Numbered from the stretch's first letter, positions 25,045 through 34,727 are shown. The stretch: DNA of 64,000 nt from Methylobacterium sp. PvR107 (GCF_017833295.1 NZ_JAFIBW010000001.1:4429501-4493500); one strand, 5' to 3'. Notes: a model not told the origin generated them from the letters alone. Numbers and translations: made by a program.

Positions 25045-25815
25045 ATGTCGTCACCGCCTGTGAACCGCGCGCTCTATCCGAGCCTGCACGGCAAGCGCGT
25101 GCTGGTGACCGGAGGCGCATCCGGGATCGGCGCGGGTCTGGTCGAAGCCCTCGTGACGCAGGGCGCGCGCGTTCTCTTCTGCGACATCGCCGACGCCGCA
25201 GCGGAAGCCCTGGTGGCGAGGCTCGCGCCTGGCGCGGCTCACACGCCGCTCTACCGCTGCTGTGACCTGACAGATGTCGAGGCGGTCCGCGCCCTCGTGA
25301 GCGAGGCCGAGACGGTCCTGGGTGGCCTCGATGTCCTGATCAACAATGCCGGCAACGACGACCGCCACACGCTCGAGGATGTCACGCCGGCCTACTGGGA
25401 CGACCGCATGGCGGTGAATCTGCGCCATCTGTTTTTCGCCGCCCAGGCGGCGGTACCCGCGATGCGGCGGGCCGGCGGAGGCGTGATTCTGAACTTCGGC
25501 TCGATCAGCTGGCATCTCGGGTTGCCGGACATGCCGCTCTATCAGACCGCGAAAGCCGCGATCGAGGGCATGACCCGGGCGCTCGCGCGCGATCTCGGAC
25601 GTGATGGAATCCGGGTGGCGGCGATCCTGCCGGGGAACGTCCAGACCCCGCGGCAGGAGAAGTGGTACACAGCGGAGGGGGAAGCCGCGATCGTCGCGGC
25701 CCAATGCCTCGACGGCCGGATCCAGCCCGCCGATGTCGCGGCGCTGGCCCTGTTCCTGGTCTCGGACGACGCCCGGATGTGTACGGGCCACGGATATTTC
25801 GTGGATGCCGGTTAG
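25045..25815 (+). CDS. SDR family NAD(P)-dependent oxidoreductase
   Basis: 256 residues with a GGGGAGAG ribosome site. It is a classical short-chain dehydrogenase: TGGASGIGAGL cofactor motif (residues about 23-33), INNAGNDD, FGSIS with the catalytic Ser and YQTAKAA with catalytic Tyr and Lys. The sequence resembles sugar or aldose dehydrogenases of the L-arabinose/D-xylose 1-dehydrogenase type. The substrate is not certain. The gene is alone on its strand. Confidence 0.85.
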   Translation: MSSPPVNRALYPSLHGKRVLVTGGASGIGAGLVEALVTQGARVLFCDIADAAAEALVARLAPGAAHTPLYRCCDLTDVEAVRALVSEAETVLGGLDVLINNAGNDDRHTLEDVTPAYWDDRMAVNLRHLFFAAQAAVPAMRRAGGGVILNFGSISWHLGLPDMPLYQTAKAAIEGMTRALARDLGRDGIRVAAILPGNVQTPRQEKWYTAEGEAAIVAAQCLDGRIQPADVAALALFLVSDDARMCTGHGYFVDAG

Positions 25816-25990
25816 CGGTGAGGGCGCGACGCCGTCACCCGCGATCGTCCTCGCGGGGCCGGCGGCACCGGTCAGCGGCCCGGCGCTTAAAACCGTGCGT
25901 CGGTGCGAGGAAGGTCCCCGGAGGTCAGACCGCGCGTCCGAGGGTTTGCGGCCGGACTTGGCGAAAGGCCCGGCCGCGCGGAAGCGTGCC

Positions 25991-26221
25991 TCAGTCGCAC
26001 GTCTCCTTCTTCACCGTCTTGGAGTCGCCCATCTCGTTCTCCTTGCGCACCGTCTTGGTGACGCAGCCGTCGCCGTGATCGTGGACGGTCACGGATTTCG
26101 ACTCGGAGGCCGGACGATCGACGACCACAGCGGGCCGGTCGCGCTCGATGACGGTAGTCTGCGCCTGCGCGGCGGCGCAGAGGCTCAACAGGGCAGCGGT
26201 GGCGAGCAGGGTCTTGCGCAT
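25991..26221 (-). CDS. Small exported protein
   Basis: 76 residues. A signal peptide (MRKTLLATAALLSLCAAAQA) is followed by a charged mature part with Cys at GDGCVTKTV and at the end (KKETCD), possibly one disulfide. Many Methylobacteriaceae carry small periplasmic proteins of this type. The function is unknown. The upstream region (26222-26432) has an imperfect repeat of cggtaac but no clear promoter. Confidence 0.65.
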   Translation of the reverse strand: MRKTLLATAALLSLCAAAQAQTTVIERDRPAVVVDRPASESKSVTVHDHGDGCVTKTVRKENEMGDSKTVKKETCD

Positions 26222-26432
26222 TCTCGGGCTCCGGTAACCGATAGAGGTACTCGGTAACGGCGGCCCTAGCTTGAGCGTTCCGCAGCCAACGAAGTCTTGA
26301 AGCGGCCCGAACCCGTACAGGAACTTGGCTCGGACCGCGCGCCGTTCGGCATGAAGGGCAGCCGGAGCGACGGCATCATTGACGCCGGAATTCCGCGCGC
26401 TTCAAGCCGGGTCGACTACGTGCGCCGTGCGG

Positions 26433-26684
26433 CTAACCCCCGGTCATCGGCGGGAAGAAGGCGATCTCCCGAGCACCGACGATCGAGGCGTCGGGCTTGG
26501 CATGGGCGCGATCGATGGCGGCGCGCACGACGCCCGGATCCTCGAAGGCGTAGGCATATTCCTCGCCCCGCCCGCGCAGCCACGCGACGAGATCCGTCAC
26601 GGTGGCGACCTCCGGAGGCGGGGCCAGCTCCTCCTCGGGGCGGCCGATCCGCTCCCGGACCCAGGCGAAATAGACGAGCTTCAT
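26433..26684 (-). CDS. moaD: Molybdopterin synthase small subunit MoaD
   Basis: 83 residues ending in the required diglycine tail (FFPPMTGG), with the MoaD beta-grasp start KLVYFAWVRERIG. The thiocarboxylated tail donates sulfur to precursor Z in molybdopterin synthesis. It follows pgsA and uvrC on the same strand, a common alphaproteobacterial order; the usual moaE partner is not the next gene here. Confidence 0.92.
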   Translation of the reverse strand: MKLVYFAWVRERIGRPEEELAPPPEVATVTDLVAWLRGRGEEYAYAFEDPGVVRAAIDRAHAKPDASIVGAREIAFFPPMTGG

Positions 26685-26736
26685 GGCAACACCGCCGAAC
26701 AGAGGCCTGGGACTGTGCCGCTTGCGCTCCGCGTCA

Positions 26737-27396
26737 TCAGCGCGGGTCGTCGATGACGTGCTTGATCCCCGCCCGCATGTAGTCCCAGCCGGTCCAAAGC
26801 GTCAGGGCGGCGGCAAGCCACAGCAGCGTCAGGCCGATCGATTCCGTCCCCGGCAACACCGTTTCGCCGGCGGGTCCAGCCACAAGGAAGCCCAGCGACA
26901 GCAACTGCACCGTGGTCTTCCACTTGGCGATCCGGCTCACCGGCACGCCGACCTTCAACTCGGCCAGATACTCCCGCAGCCCGGAAACCAGGACCTCGCG
27001 GCACAGGATCACGATCGCGGCCCAGATGTTCGAGCCGACGATGGTGTGGTCCGCGGTCAGCATCAGCAGGCAGGCGGAGACGAGCAGCTTGTCGGCGATC
27101 GGGTCGAGCATCCGGCCGAGTGCGGAACTCTGGTCGTAGGTCCGCGCGACGTAGCCGTCGAGGTAGTCGGTGATCGCGGCCGCGACGAACACGCCGAGCG
27201 CCGTCCACCGCGCCGTGTGTGACTCGGGCCAGAACAGCAGCGCGACCATCACCGGCACGGCAACGAGGCGCCCGTAGGTCAGGCAATTCGCGAGCGTCCA
27301 GGCCGGCGACCGTCGTCGGGGAAGGACGGCGTTCATCGCCGGGGTGAAATCAGAGCCCGGCGCGGGCGTCAACGCCTTCGTGCCCGGTTCGGTCAT
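26737..27396 (-). CDS. pgsA: CDP-diacylglycerol-glycerol-3-phosphate 3-phosphatidyltransferase
   Basis: 219 residues from the ATG at 27396; an in-frame ATG at 27423 would overlap uvrC. It has several membrane spans and the CDP-alcohol phosphotransferase motif as DYLDGYVARTYDQSSALG, then RMLDPIADK. It makes phosphatidylglycerol phosphate, the entry to phosphatidylglycerol and cardiolipin, at the inner membrane. It starts 13 bases after the uvrC stop. Confidence 0.93.
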   Translation of the reverse strand: MTEPGTKALTPAPGSDFTPAMNAVLPRRRSPAWTLANCLTYGRLVAVPVMVALLFWPESHTARWTALGVFVAAAITDYLDGYVARTYDQSSALGRMLDPIADKLLVSACLLMLTADHTIVGSNIWAAIVILCREVLVSGLREYLAELKVGVPVSRIAKWKTTVQLLSLGFLVAGPAGETVLPGTESIGLTLLWLAAALTLWTGWDYMRAGIKHVIDDPR

Positions 27397-27409
27397 GACG
27401 GCGGGGTTC

Positions 27410-29470
27410 TCAGGCGCCGGCATGGAAGAAGTCGTAGACTGCCCGCGCGGTTGCGGCGTTGACGCCCGGGGTCTTGGCCAAGTCCTCGAAGGCGGCGCGC
27501 TCGATCGCCTTCACGGTCCCGAAATGGTGGAGCAGCGCGCGCTTGCGGCTGGGGCCGATGCCGGCGATTTCGTCCAAGGGGTTCTTCACCATCTCTCGCT
27601 TGCGCTTGGCCCGGTGGCTCCCGATGGCGAAGCGGTGGGCCTCGTCGCGGAGTCGCTGCACGAAGTAGAGCGTCGGATCGCGCGGCGGAAGCTTGAAAGG
27701 CGGCCGGCCCGGTACGAAAAACGTCTCGCGCCCGGCATCGCGGTCGCGCCCCTTGGCGACGCCGACAAGCGGCACGCCCGCGACACCGACCGCGTCGAGC
27801 GCCGCTCTGGCCGCGTCGAGCTGGCCCTTGCCACCGTCGATGAGAACGAGGTCGGGCCAGGCCGGGAAGGCCTCGCTCGCGTCGGCAGGCGCCGGCACCG
27901 GCTCCGGCGCGCCGCCTTCGGCCGCCGCCAGGGCGTCCTCGCGCCCGGTGCGCGGTGCCTCCTTCGCGAGCCGCTTGAATCGCCGCTGCAGCACCTCGCG
28001 CATCATGCCGTAATCGTCGCCGGGCGTGAGTTCCTCGGACTTGATGTTGAACGTGCGGTAATGCGCCTTCATGAAGCCCGTGGGGCCCGCGACGATCATC
28101 CCGCCGACGGCATTCGTGCCCATGATGTGCGAATTGTCGTAGACCTCGATCCGCCGCGGCGCACGCTCGAGCCCGAAGGCCTGTCCCAGGGCTCCGAGCA
28201 GCTTGCCCTGGGAGGCCGTGTCGGCGAGCCGTCGGGCAAGGGCCTCCTTGGCGTTGCGTTGGGCGTAGTCGACGAGGTTCTTGCGCTCGCCGCGGCTCGG
28301 GCGGTGGAGCTCGACCCGGTAATCGACCCGGCTCGACAGGGCGGCGGCGACCAGCTCCGCGTCCTCGATGGCGTGGCTGGTGAGCACTGTCCGGGGCGCC
28401 GGCTTGTCGTCGTAGAACTGGCCGATGAACGAGCCCAGCACCTCGTCGGGCGTCATCGTCCGATCCGCCTTCGGGAAGTAGGCGCGGTTGCCCCAGTTCT
28501 GGAAGTTGCGGAAGAAGAACACCTCGATGCAGAACTGACCGGCCTGCTCGTCGAGGGCGAACACGTCGGCCTCCTCGACGCCCTGCGTGTTGACGCCCTG
28601 CACGCCCTGGATCGCCGAGAGCGCGGCGATCCGGTCGCGGAAGCGGGCAGCGCGCTCGAATTCCATGGCCTCGGACGCGTCCTGCATCTCGCCGCGCATC
28701 CGATCCTTCACGGCGTTGGATTTGCCCGCGAGGAACGCGCGCGCCGAATCCGCCATGGCCGCGTAATCCTCCTGCCCGATCTCGCCCGTGCACGGGCCGG
28801 AGCAGCGCTTGATCTGGTAGAGCAGGCAGGGCCGGGTGCGGTTCTCGTAGTAGCTGTCGGTGCAGGTGCGCAGCAGGAAGGCACGCTGCAGGGCGTTCAC
28901 CGTCCGGTTGACCGCCCAGACGCTGGCGAAGGGGCCGTAATAGCTGCCCTTCCGACGCCTTGCGCCGCGATGCTTGACGATCTGCGGGGCCGGGCCATCC
29001 TCGGTGACCAGGATGTAGGGGAACGACTTGTCGTCCCGCATCAGCACGTTGAAGCGGGGCTTCAGCTGCTTGATCAGGTTGGCTTCAAGGAGCAGCGCCT
29101 CGGTCTCGGTGGCAGTGGTGACGAACTCCATCGCCGCCGTCTGCGAGATCATCCGGGCGATGCGGTTCGAATGCGCCTGACCCCGGGCGTAGGAGCCGAC
29201 GCGGGCCTTCAGGTTCTTGGCCTTGCCCACGTAGAGGACGTCGCCGCGATGGTCGAACATCCGGTAGACGCCGGGGGAGGACGGAAGCGTCGACCAGAAG
29301 CGCCGGATCACCTCGGTGCCGGCCTGGACCGCGCCGGGCTCGAAGTCGAAATCGATCTCCGGCGAGGCGTCGGCGGGCAGGCCAGCCTCGTCGGCGGTCT
29401 CGTCCCGCTCGGCATCGCGGCCGTCGTCGAAGACGTCGGGGGGCAGGTCGGTGAGGGCTCTGCGGCTCAT
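27410..29470 (-). CDS. uvrC: Excinuclease ABC subunit C
   Basis: 686 residues, slightly long because of an acidic N-terminal extension. It has a GIY-YIG nuclease (residues about 65-150, SSPGVYRMF and [10 protein letters not shown]), a UVR segment (about 255-290), an RNase H-like nuclease ([24 protein letters not shown]) and a C-terminal helix-hairpin-helix pair ([17 protein letters not shown]). It makes both cuts around UvrAB-bound DNA damage. It follows a hairpin after cheZ and starts the uvrC-pgsA-moaD run. Confidence 0.96.
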   Translation of the reverse strand: MSRRALTDLPPDVFDDGRDAERDETADEAGLPADASPEIDFDFEPGAVQAGTEVIRRFWSTLPSSPGVYRMFDHRGDVLYVGKAKNLKARVGSYARGQAHSNRIARMISQTAAMEFVTTATETEALLLEANLIKQLKPRFNVLMRDDKSFPYILVTEDGPAPQIVKHRGARRRKGSYYGPFASVWAVNRTVNALQRAFLLRTCTDSYYENRTRPCLLYQIKRCSGPCTGEIGQEDYAAMADSARAFLAGKSNAVKDRMRGEMQDASEAMEFERAARFRDRIAALSAIQGVQGVNTQGVEEADVFALDEQAGQFCIEVFFFRNFQNWGNRAYFPKADRTMTPDEVLGSFIGQFYDDKPAPRTVLTSHAIEDAELVAAALSSRVDYRVELHRPSRGERKNLVDYAQRNAKEALARRLADTASQGKLLGALGQAFGLERAPRRIEVYDNSHIMGTNAVGGMIVAGPTGFMKAHYRTFNIKSEELTPGDDYGMMREVLQRRFKRLAKEAPRTGREDALAAAEGGAPEPVPAPADASEAFPAWPDLVLIDGGKGQLDAARAALDAVGVAGVPLVGVAKGRDRDAGRETFFVPGRPPFKLPPRDPTLYFVQRLRDEAHRFAIGSHRAKRKREMVKNPLDEIAGIGPSRKRALLHHFGTVKAIERAAFEDLAKTPGVNAATARAVYDFFHAGA

Positions 29471-29508
29471 ACCGCAGATCTAAGCGTTCCTGCCGCCGAG
29501 GGGGACAG

Positions 29509-29535
29509 GGCGGCGTACAAAAATCGTACGCCGCC
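29509..29535 (-). terminator. Hairpin between cheZ and uvrC
   Basis: A perfect 10-base stem (ggcggcgtac and gtacgccgcc) with a 7-base loop (aaaaatc) begins 14 bases after the cheZ stop. Read on the minus strand the loop is GATTTTT. It probably ends or attenuates cheZ transcription before uvrC. Confidence 0.6.
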
Positions 29536-29549
29536 GGCCCGCAGGCGGA

Positions 29550-30266
29550 TCAGTCGAACAGCGAGTCGATGTCGCTCTGATCGACGTGGCCGGGATCGTG
29601 GTCGAGCTTCGGTCCGTTGAGCAGCGAACTCTCGTCGTCCAGCGCGGTCGGCACCGGCATGACGGTGATGAGCTCCTTGAAGCTGTCGAGTTCCGACCAG
29701 GTTGCGATCAGCCGGTCGAGGTGCTCCTCGATGAACTTCATCACGCCGACGATCTTGGTGATCCGCTGGCCGGTCAGATCCTGGAAGTTGCACGCCTCGT
29801 AGGCGCTGATGACCCGCTCGAGGATCACGTCGACATGCGGCTTCATGCCGGGCGGAAGGGTCGCGGCGTTGAGCATGCCGGCGTGGCTCTCGATCTCCTC
29901 GATCGCCCCGAGGAGCTGCGTGGTCGCGCGCTCCGTCGAATCGACCACGGCGTCGAGCTCGTCGGCCGCCCGGCGCATGCCCTTGCCGGTGTTCTCGGTC
30001 CGGTGCAGCGTCGCCAGCTCGGACTTGGTCCGCGTGATCGCATCCTTCATGATGTCGAGTTCGGTGCGCATCGCGAGAGCTTCGTGCAGGTCCCGGCGAC
30101 AGGACTCGATCGTCTCGCTCGCGCTCATCTGGGTGACGCGGCGCAAGTCTTGGATGGCGTTGAAGATGTCTTCGAGACGCTCCCCGGAGGCGGGCGTACT
30201 CGACGCCGGCGGGGGAGCCCCGGGAAGCCCAAGGGCGTCTTCGATGCGATAGCGCTTCTGGGTCAT
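29550..30266 (-). CDS. cheZ: Chemotaxis phosphatase CheZ family protein
   Basis: 238 residues from the ATG at 30266. A long helical part resembles the CheZ hairpin. The active-site segment NFQDLTGQRITKIVG carries the conserved Asp and Gln that dephosphorylate CheY-P. The C-terminal peptide DQSDIDSLFD is the CheY-binding tail. It resets chemotactic signalling. No other chemotaxis genes are nearby. The open frame extends to 30479, but that part is not protein-like. Confidence 0.9.
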   Translation of the reverse strand: MTQKRYRIEDALGLPGAPPPASSTPASGERLEDIFNAIQDLRRVTQMSASETIESCRRDLHEALAMRTELDIMKDAITRTKSELATLHRTENTGKGMRRAADELDAVVDSTERATTQLLGAIEEIESHAGMLNAATLPPGMKPHVDVILERVISAYEACNFQDLTGQRITKIVGVMKFIEEHLDRLIATWSELDSFKELITVMPVPTALDDESSLLNGPKLDHDPGHVDQSDIDSLFD

Positions 30267-30552
30267 CGTCCGGGCGTAGGCGTTCGGGTTCCGTCTCAGT
30301 AACTCTCTAACACATCGGTTAGCGGACTGTGACTGCCACGCTTCGATCGTGCGATTGGTGCGTTCCCGTCCGCGCCCGGATCGTCCCGAGCTCCGGCAGC
30401 GATGCTTTACCGGTGATTCACGGTGTCGTCGTCGGATCGCGGGACAGCGCCGAAACCGCATTCGATTCACCACGCTCATTCACCTGATTCGCGGGTTCCA
30501 GGCGGGACTATTCGCGCGACCGGGATGTGCAGCCCCGGTGCGGGAGCGTGCG

Positions 30553-31386
30553 ATGATACGGGGATCAGTCCATCTGGGTGTGTGGGCGAGCGTTGCCGCC
30601 CTGGTGTGGTGCGCGCCCGTCCAGGCGCAGCAGGCGCGCTACGCGGAAGGCGGCAGCAATTACGGCGGCGGCCTCATCGAATATCTGGTCACCGGCAGCG
30701 CGGGCGGCGTCCGGAGCGCGCCGCAGCGCTACGCCACCTCGCAACCGATGCGTGCTCCCCAACCCATCGCGACCCCTCAGCGCGTCGCGGCCTATTCCGG
30801 CGACCTGCTGCCCGCCGAGCCGGACGTCGCCCCGGTTAATGCCGTGCCGTCCCGACCCTACGGAGCCGCTCCTGCGGGCGCCGTCGCTGCCGGAATCTAC
30901 GGCGCATCTCAGCCGGATCCGAGCCGAATCGCCCGCGCGGTCGCGCCGGAATACCAGCGCCAGGAGGTACCGTTCGCGGGATCGCAGCGGCCGGGGACCA
31001 TCGTGATCGACACCGCCGGGAGGCACCTGTACCTGGTTCAGGCCGGCCAGCGGGCGCTGCGCTATGGCATCGGCGTCGGCCGTCCCGGCTTCGCCTGGTC
31101 CGGGCTCAAGACCGTCAGCCGCAAGGCCGAGTGGCCGGATTGGATCCCGCCGTCCGAGATGCTGGCCCGCCGCCCCGATCTGCCGCGCCACATGGCGGGG
31201 GGCCCCGAGAACCCGCTCGGTGCGCGGGCGCTCTATCTCGGCTCCTCGCTCTACCGCATCCATGGCACCAACGAGCCCAACACGATCGGGCAGTCGGTCT
31301 CGTCGGGCTGCATCCGGATGATGAACGACGACGTCATCGATCTGTACGAACGCGTCCCGGTCGGCACGCGCGTCGAGGTTCTCTGA
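30553..31386 (+). CDS. L,D-transpeptidase (YkuD), second copy
   Basis: 277 residues from the ATG at 30553. A signal peptide (MIRGSVHLGVWASVAALVWC, then APVQA) and a Pro/Ala-rich linker precede the YkuD domain (residues about 155-277). The catalytic His is at about 237 (YRIHGTNEP) and the nucleophile Cys at about 253 (SSGCIRMMNDDV). It crosslinks or modifies peptidoglycan in the periplasm. It differs from the longer enzyme at 2596-3894, which has a peptidoglycan-binding domain. Confidence 0.9.
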   Translation: MIRGSVHLGVWASVAALVWCAPVQAQQARYAEGGSNYGGGLIEYLVTGSAGGVRSAPQRYATSQPMRAPQPIATPQRVAAYSGDLLPAEPDVAPVNAVPSRPYGAAPAGAVAAGIYGASQPDPSRIARAVAPEYQRQEVPFAGSQRPGTIVIDTAGRHLYLVQAGQRALRYGIGVGRPGFAWSGLKTVSRKAEWPDWIPPSEMLARRPDLPRHMAGGPENPLGARALYLGSSLYRIHGTNEPNTIGQSVSSGCIRMMNDDVIDLYERVPVGTRVEVL

Positions 31387-31423
31387 CTGTCGGCTCGGTT
31401 CCGACGGTGAGCGGATACAGAAA

Positions 31424-31453
31424 GGCCCGGCCGTGCCTGAACACGACCGGGCC
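31424..31453. terminator. Hairpin between convergent genes
   Basis: A 12-base stem (ggcccggccgtg pairing with cacgaccgggcc, one G-U) with a 6-base loop lies 37 bases after the transpeptidase stop and 27 bases after the DUF2076 stop on the other strand. It could act as a terminator from either side. Confidence 0.55.
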
Positions 31454-31480
31454 AATCCACCTCACTGGGCAACGGAACGA

Positions 31481-32257
31481 TCAGGTCCAGTCGCTGTCGT
31501 CGCCGCCGCCGAGATCACCGCCGAGATCACCGCCCGGATCGCTGAAGCCTGCATCCTGGAAGCCGCCGAGATCGCCCCCACTGTTGTCGAGCGCCGAGCC
31601 GAGATCCTGGTTGCCGCCGTCGCCGTAGTAGTTGTTGACGATCGTCTCGCCACCACCCCCGAGGCCCGCAGCCGCGGCGCTGCCAAGGCTCGAATGGCCG
31701 CCCGCGAAGGCATTCGACAGGGCGCTGCCGAGCAGCATGCCGCCCGCCGCGCCCGCGGCCATCGGCAGGGCGTTCGCCAGGAAGCCGCCGCCACGCGCCG
31801 GAGCCTGGGGCTGGCCGGCCCACGGACCGCCCTGCTGCTGCGGGTTGCCCTGCTGCGGGTAGCCCTGCTGGGGATAGCCTTGCTGGGGATAGCCTTGCGG
31901 AGGCGCCCCCGGATTCCCCCAGGGCTGGCCCGCCGGCCGCTGCTGGCCGTAGCCCGGCTGCTGCTGCGGCTCCTGGCGTTGGCTGCCGCCTCCGCCGAAG
32001 ATGCTCGACAGGAAGCCGCCGCCACCGGAGGACTGCGCCTGCTCGCCCTGTCGGCGCGCCTGCTCGAGCTGCTGGTTCAAGCTCTTGATCGCCTCTTCCT
32101 GCACGTAGATCAGCTGCGCCATCGCGTAGGGTGCGTAGGGCTGCGTGCGGAGCTTGTCGGCGATGAAGCGCTCGGCCTCCGCGTCGCGGGGCTGGGTCTG
32201 CGCCTGTTCCAGCCGCTGGAAGATGCCCGATATGACGTCGCGTTCTTCGCTGTTCAT
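31481..32257 (-). CDS. DUF2076 family protein
   Basis: 258 residues from the ATG at 32257. The N-terminal helical region (MNSEERDVISGIFQRLEQAQ, RTQPYAPYAMAQLIYVQEEA) is the conserved DUF2076 part. Then come a Gln/Gly/Pro-rich low-complexity stretch with GYPQQ repeats, a hydrophobic Ala/Gly segment (FLANALPMAAGAAGGMLLGS) and an Asp/Gly-rich tail (GGDLGGDLGGGDDSDW). It is conserved in alphaproteobacteria; the function is unknown, probably envelope-linked. Confidence 0.8.
   Translation of the reverse strand: MNSEERDVISGIFQRLEQAQTQPRDAEAERFIADKLRTQPYAPYAMAQLIYVQEEAIKSLNQQLEQARRQGEQAQSSGGGGFLSSIFGGGGSQRQEPQQQPGYGQQRPAGQPWGNPGAPPQGYPQQGYPQQGYPQQGNPQQQGGPWAGQPQAPARGGGFLANALPMAAGAAGGMLLGSALSNAFAGGHSSLGSAAAAGLGGGGETIVNNYYGDGGNQDLGSALDNSGGDLGGFQDAGFSDPGGDLGGDLGGGDDSDWT
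31846..31900 (-). repeat. 15-base tandem repeat inside the DUF2076 gene
   Basis: Three copies of a 15-base unit (plus strand agccctgctggggat, with one or two changes per copy) at 31846-31890 and a partial fourth to 31900. It encodes the GYPQQ repeats and could vary in number between strains. Confidence 0.7.
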
Positions 32258-32383
32258 GGAGTCGTCCTCCTCGAATCTCACCCGCGGGCTCGAACGCGCC
32301 GCATGGCAGACACGACATGGGTGCGCGGCGACGCTTTGTCAGGGGCGATGGCGAAAACTTCATTCGTCCGAAGACTGAATGCG

Positions 32384-32408
32384 AAAAGCCCGACCTCTCG
32401 GCCGGGCT
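32384..32408 (-). terminator. Terminator after the outer-membrane protein gene
   Basis: On the minus strand the hairpin AGCCCGGCC-GAGA-GGTCGGGCT is followed directly by TTTT. It lies 56 bases after the stop at 32464. This is a classical intrinsic terminator. Confidence 0.8.
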
Positions 32409-32463
32409 TCTCCTCGCTCGATCGGTTGGGCCGGCCCGACTGGAGCCGGGCCGCCGCAGCCTC

Positions 32464-33315
32464 TTAGTACGAGCCGAACTTGTAGTTCAGGCCGGCGCGG
32501 ACCACGGCGAACTCGTCGTCGCGGCGGCCGATGCCGGTGGTGTAGACCGGCGCGAGATTGGCGGCGTTGACGAGCAGGACGCCCTGGTTGCGGGTGCCGC
32601 GGTCGAGGTTCACGTACAGGCCTTCCACCTTCAGCGTCACGGCGGACGAGCGGAAGAAGTTCAGGAACGAGTCGGTGGGCAGGGCGTACTCGATGCCGCC
32701 GCCGACGGCGTAGCCGGTGCGGAAGCTGTCGTTGCCGGCAAAACCGCCGAACGAGCGGTCAGCGCTGCCCGAGCCGTAGGCGAAGCCGCCGGTGCCGTAC
32801 ACGAGGGTGCGGTCGAAGGCGTAGCCGAGGCGGCCGCGCACGGTACCGAAGTAGTCGAGGCTGGCCAGGCCGCGCGGGTCGTTGAGGATCAGGCCCGGTG
32901 CGATCGCGCCGCCAGTGACGAAGGCGTTGTTCCGGTTGCGGCCGAAATCGAGGTACTGGGCGTCGGCCTCGATGCCGATCACCACGCCCGAGCCCGGGGT
33001 GAACTGGTAGTTGTAGCCGATCTGCGCGCCGCCCGTGAAGCCGTCCTGGCTGCGGTTGCGGAAGGTGGCGACCGCGGCCGGGCCGGTGGTCAGGCCGACG
33101 CCGCCCGGGATGACGAAGGTCGAGTTGTTGGAGCGGCTGCTGGCGTCGAAGGCGTAGCCGGCGTTGATACCGAAATAGGCGCCGGTCCAGGTGAAGACCG
33201 GGACGGGGGTGAACACCGGCGGCGGCGCAGCGCGGCGCGGCAGGTCAGCGGCGAAAGCGGAGCCGGCGAGCGCGACGCCCGCGAGGGCGGTGGACAGACG
33301 GAGCACGGATTTCAT
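32464..33315 (-). CDS. Outer-membrane beta-barrel protein, Omp25/OmpA-like
   Basis: 283 residues. A signal peptide (MKSVLRLSTALAGVALAGSA, then FAA) is followed by the mature start DLPRRAAPP. It continues as alternating beta-strand sequence with conserved segments FTWTGAYFGINAGYAF, TGGAQIGYNYQF and YFGTVRGRLGYAFDRTLVYG, ending in ..RAGLNYKFGSY. This matches the Hyphomicrobiales Omp25/31-type barrel family. It sits in the outer membrane; the role (porin or structural) is not determined. The AT-rich upstream region is probably its promoter. Confidence 0.9.
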   Translation of the reverse strand: MKSVLRLSTALAGVALAGSAFAADLPRRAAPPPVFTPVPVFTWTGAYFGINAGYAFDASSRSNNSTFVIPGGVGLTTGPAAVATFRNRSQDGFTGGAQIGYNYQFTPGSGVVIGIEADAQYLDFGRNRNNAFVTGGAIAPGLILNDPRGLASLDYFGTVRGRLGYAFDRTLVYGTGGFAYGSGSADRSFGGFAGNDSFRTGYAVGGGIEYALPTDSFLNFFRSSAVTLKVEGLYVNLDRGTRNQGVLLVNAANLAPVYTTGIGRRDDEFAVVRAGLNYKFGSY

Positions 33316-33586
33316 GATCTGGTCCTCACTGGTGGTTCCGCACCGCCCGTTGTCCGGACTGGCGCAGAGCGCGGATCTGGTTGTCTTCCAGCGGTTCCAG
33401 GGCTGCTTTGCGCTCCGCGGTGTCGCCGACCGCTGTTCGCGGCCCCTTAAGGCAACCCGCCGTTTTTCCCCGGCACCTTGATCCCCTAACGCGCTCGAAC
33501 GGCCAAGGTTCGCTTCCGGCTACGCTTTTTTCCGAGCGCCAGGTCGGCAGATTGTCGCACCCTGTTTTCGGGTGGGCGTTTCGGTT

Positions 33587-34381
33587 TCAGGGCACGAGCG
33601 CGATGGCCGAGATTAGGCGCCCGTAATCCGCTTCGCCGCGATGCGTGGTGCGCCGGTAGCTGTAGAAGCGGTGCGGGTCGGCATACGTGCAGAGGCCGAG
33701 CGACGTCGCTTCGTCGATTCCGGCTTTAGCCAGCCGCGCCAGGATGAAACCCGGCAGGTCGAATTGTGCGTGGTCGGGCCGAGTCGCGGTGCCGAGAAAC
33801 TGCTCCATGCCGGGCGCTTCCGTCCGGAACCGTGCGACGAAATCGGGACCGACCTCGTACGACGCTTGGCTGATCGTCGGGCCGAGCACCGCCACGATCC
33901 TGTTCCGTCGCGCACCCAGCGCCTCCATGGCCCCCACCGTCGCGTCGATCACCCCGGTGAGCGCGCCCTTCCACCCGGCATGCGCCGCCCCCACCACCCC
34001 GTTCTCGGCATCGGCAAAGAGGATCGGCCCGCAATCGGCGGTGGCGATGCCGAGGGCCAGCCCCGGTACGCGCGTCACCATGGCGTCGGCCTTGGGACGC
34101 ATCGCCGCCGCGAACGGCGCCTCGACGGTCACCACTTCGGCGGAATGGACCTGGTACAGGCTTACGAGCCTGTCCGGCGGAAGGCCGAGCTGGGCGCACA
34201 TCTGCGCTCGGTTCGCAGCGACGCGCTCCGGATCGTCCCGCGACCCGAGACCGCCGTTCAGGGAGGCGTAGATGTCCTCCGATACGCCGCCCTGGCGGGT
34301 GAAGAACGCGTGCCGAAGGTTCGGATGCGCGGAGAGCTGCGGCGCTTCGATCAACATGCCTGAAGTCACGCCCGCTCCCAT
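33587..34381 (-). CDS. pgeF: Purine nucleoside phosphorylase / polyphenol oxidase family (PgeF)
   Basis: 264 residues from the ATG at 34381, with an AGGGAA site 8 bases upstream; a second ATG at 34357 is also possible. The family His and Cys residues are present: VHSAEVV, TADCGPILFAD and AAHAGWKGAL. YfiH/PgeF proteins are multi-copper-like or adenosine deaminase/phosphorylase enzymes that also remove mis-incorporated peptidoglycan residues. It is separated from lgt and the MidA-type gene by the small proline-rich gene on the other strand. Confidence 0.87.
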   Translation of the reverse strand: MGAGVTSGMLIEAPQLSAHPNLRHAFFTRQGGVSEDIYASLNGGLGSRDDPERVAANRAQMCAQLGLPPDRLVSLYQVHSAEVVTVEAPFAAAMRPKADAMVTRVPGLALGIATADCGPILFADAENGVVGAAHAGWKGALTGVIDATVGAMEALGARRNRIVAVLGPTISQASYEVGPDFVARFRTEAPGMEQFLGTATRPDHAQFDLPGFILARLAKAGIDEATSLGLCTYADPHRFYSYRRTTHRGEADYGRLISAIALVP

Positions 34382-34504
34382 TCCGGTTTCCCTGTCGCGC
34401 TCCGATACCGCAAGGGCCGCCCCTTGACGATGTCGCTCAGGCGTCAGATTCTTGTTGCAATGCAGTATGGAGCCGCGGACGGCTTCATTCCGAGAAGGAT
34501 CGCA

Positions 34505-34702
34505 ATGGCCCAATGGATCGAGACCGACGCCCTGATTGAAACGACCAAGCCGGAGGCCGAGGAGCCCCGGATCCCGACAACGCCCGCACCTCCGGTCACG
34601 GGCGAACCCGCTGCCTTCGACCCGAACGATCCGAACCCGCCTGCACCGCCGACCCCGCGGGCGCCCAGCCAGACGGATTCAGGGTTCGGCTCCTTCGGCT
34701 GA
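34505..34702 (+). CDS. Small proline-rich protein
   Basis: 65 residues, preceded by GAGAAGGATC as ribosome site. It is acidic at the N-terminus (ETDALIETTKPEAEEPR) and Pro-rich in the centre (PNDPNPPAPPTPRAP), ending GFGSFG. Probably disordered and cytoplasmic. It is divergent from pgeF and convergent with the methyltransferase gene. The function is unknown. Confidence 0.55.
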   Translation: MAQWIETDALIETTKPEAEEPRIPTTPAPPVTGEPAAFDPNDPNPPAPPTPRAPSQTDSGFGSFG

Positions 34703-34727
34703 TCCTCCGCGGTCGCCAGGACGGCCA

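Noticed and set aside
26222..26290. Imperfect repeats of cggtaac before the small exported protein gene
   Set aside because: Too short and irregular to name as an operator.
27344..29620. A 758-codon plus-strand open frame
   Set aside because: It mirrors uvrC, which has all its domains. High GC makes long antisense frames common.
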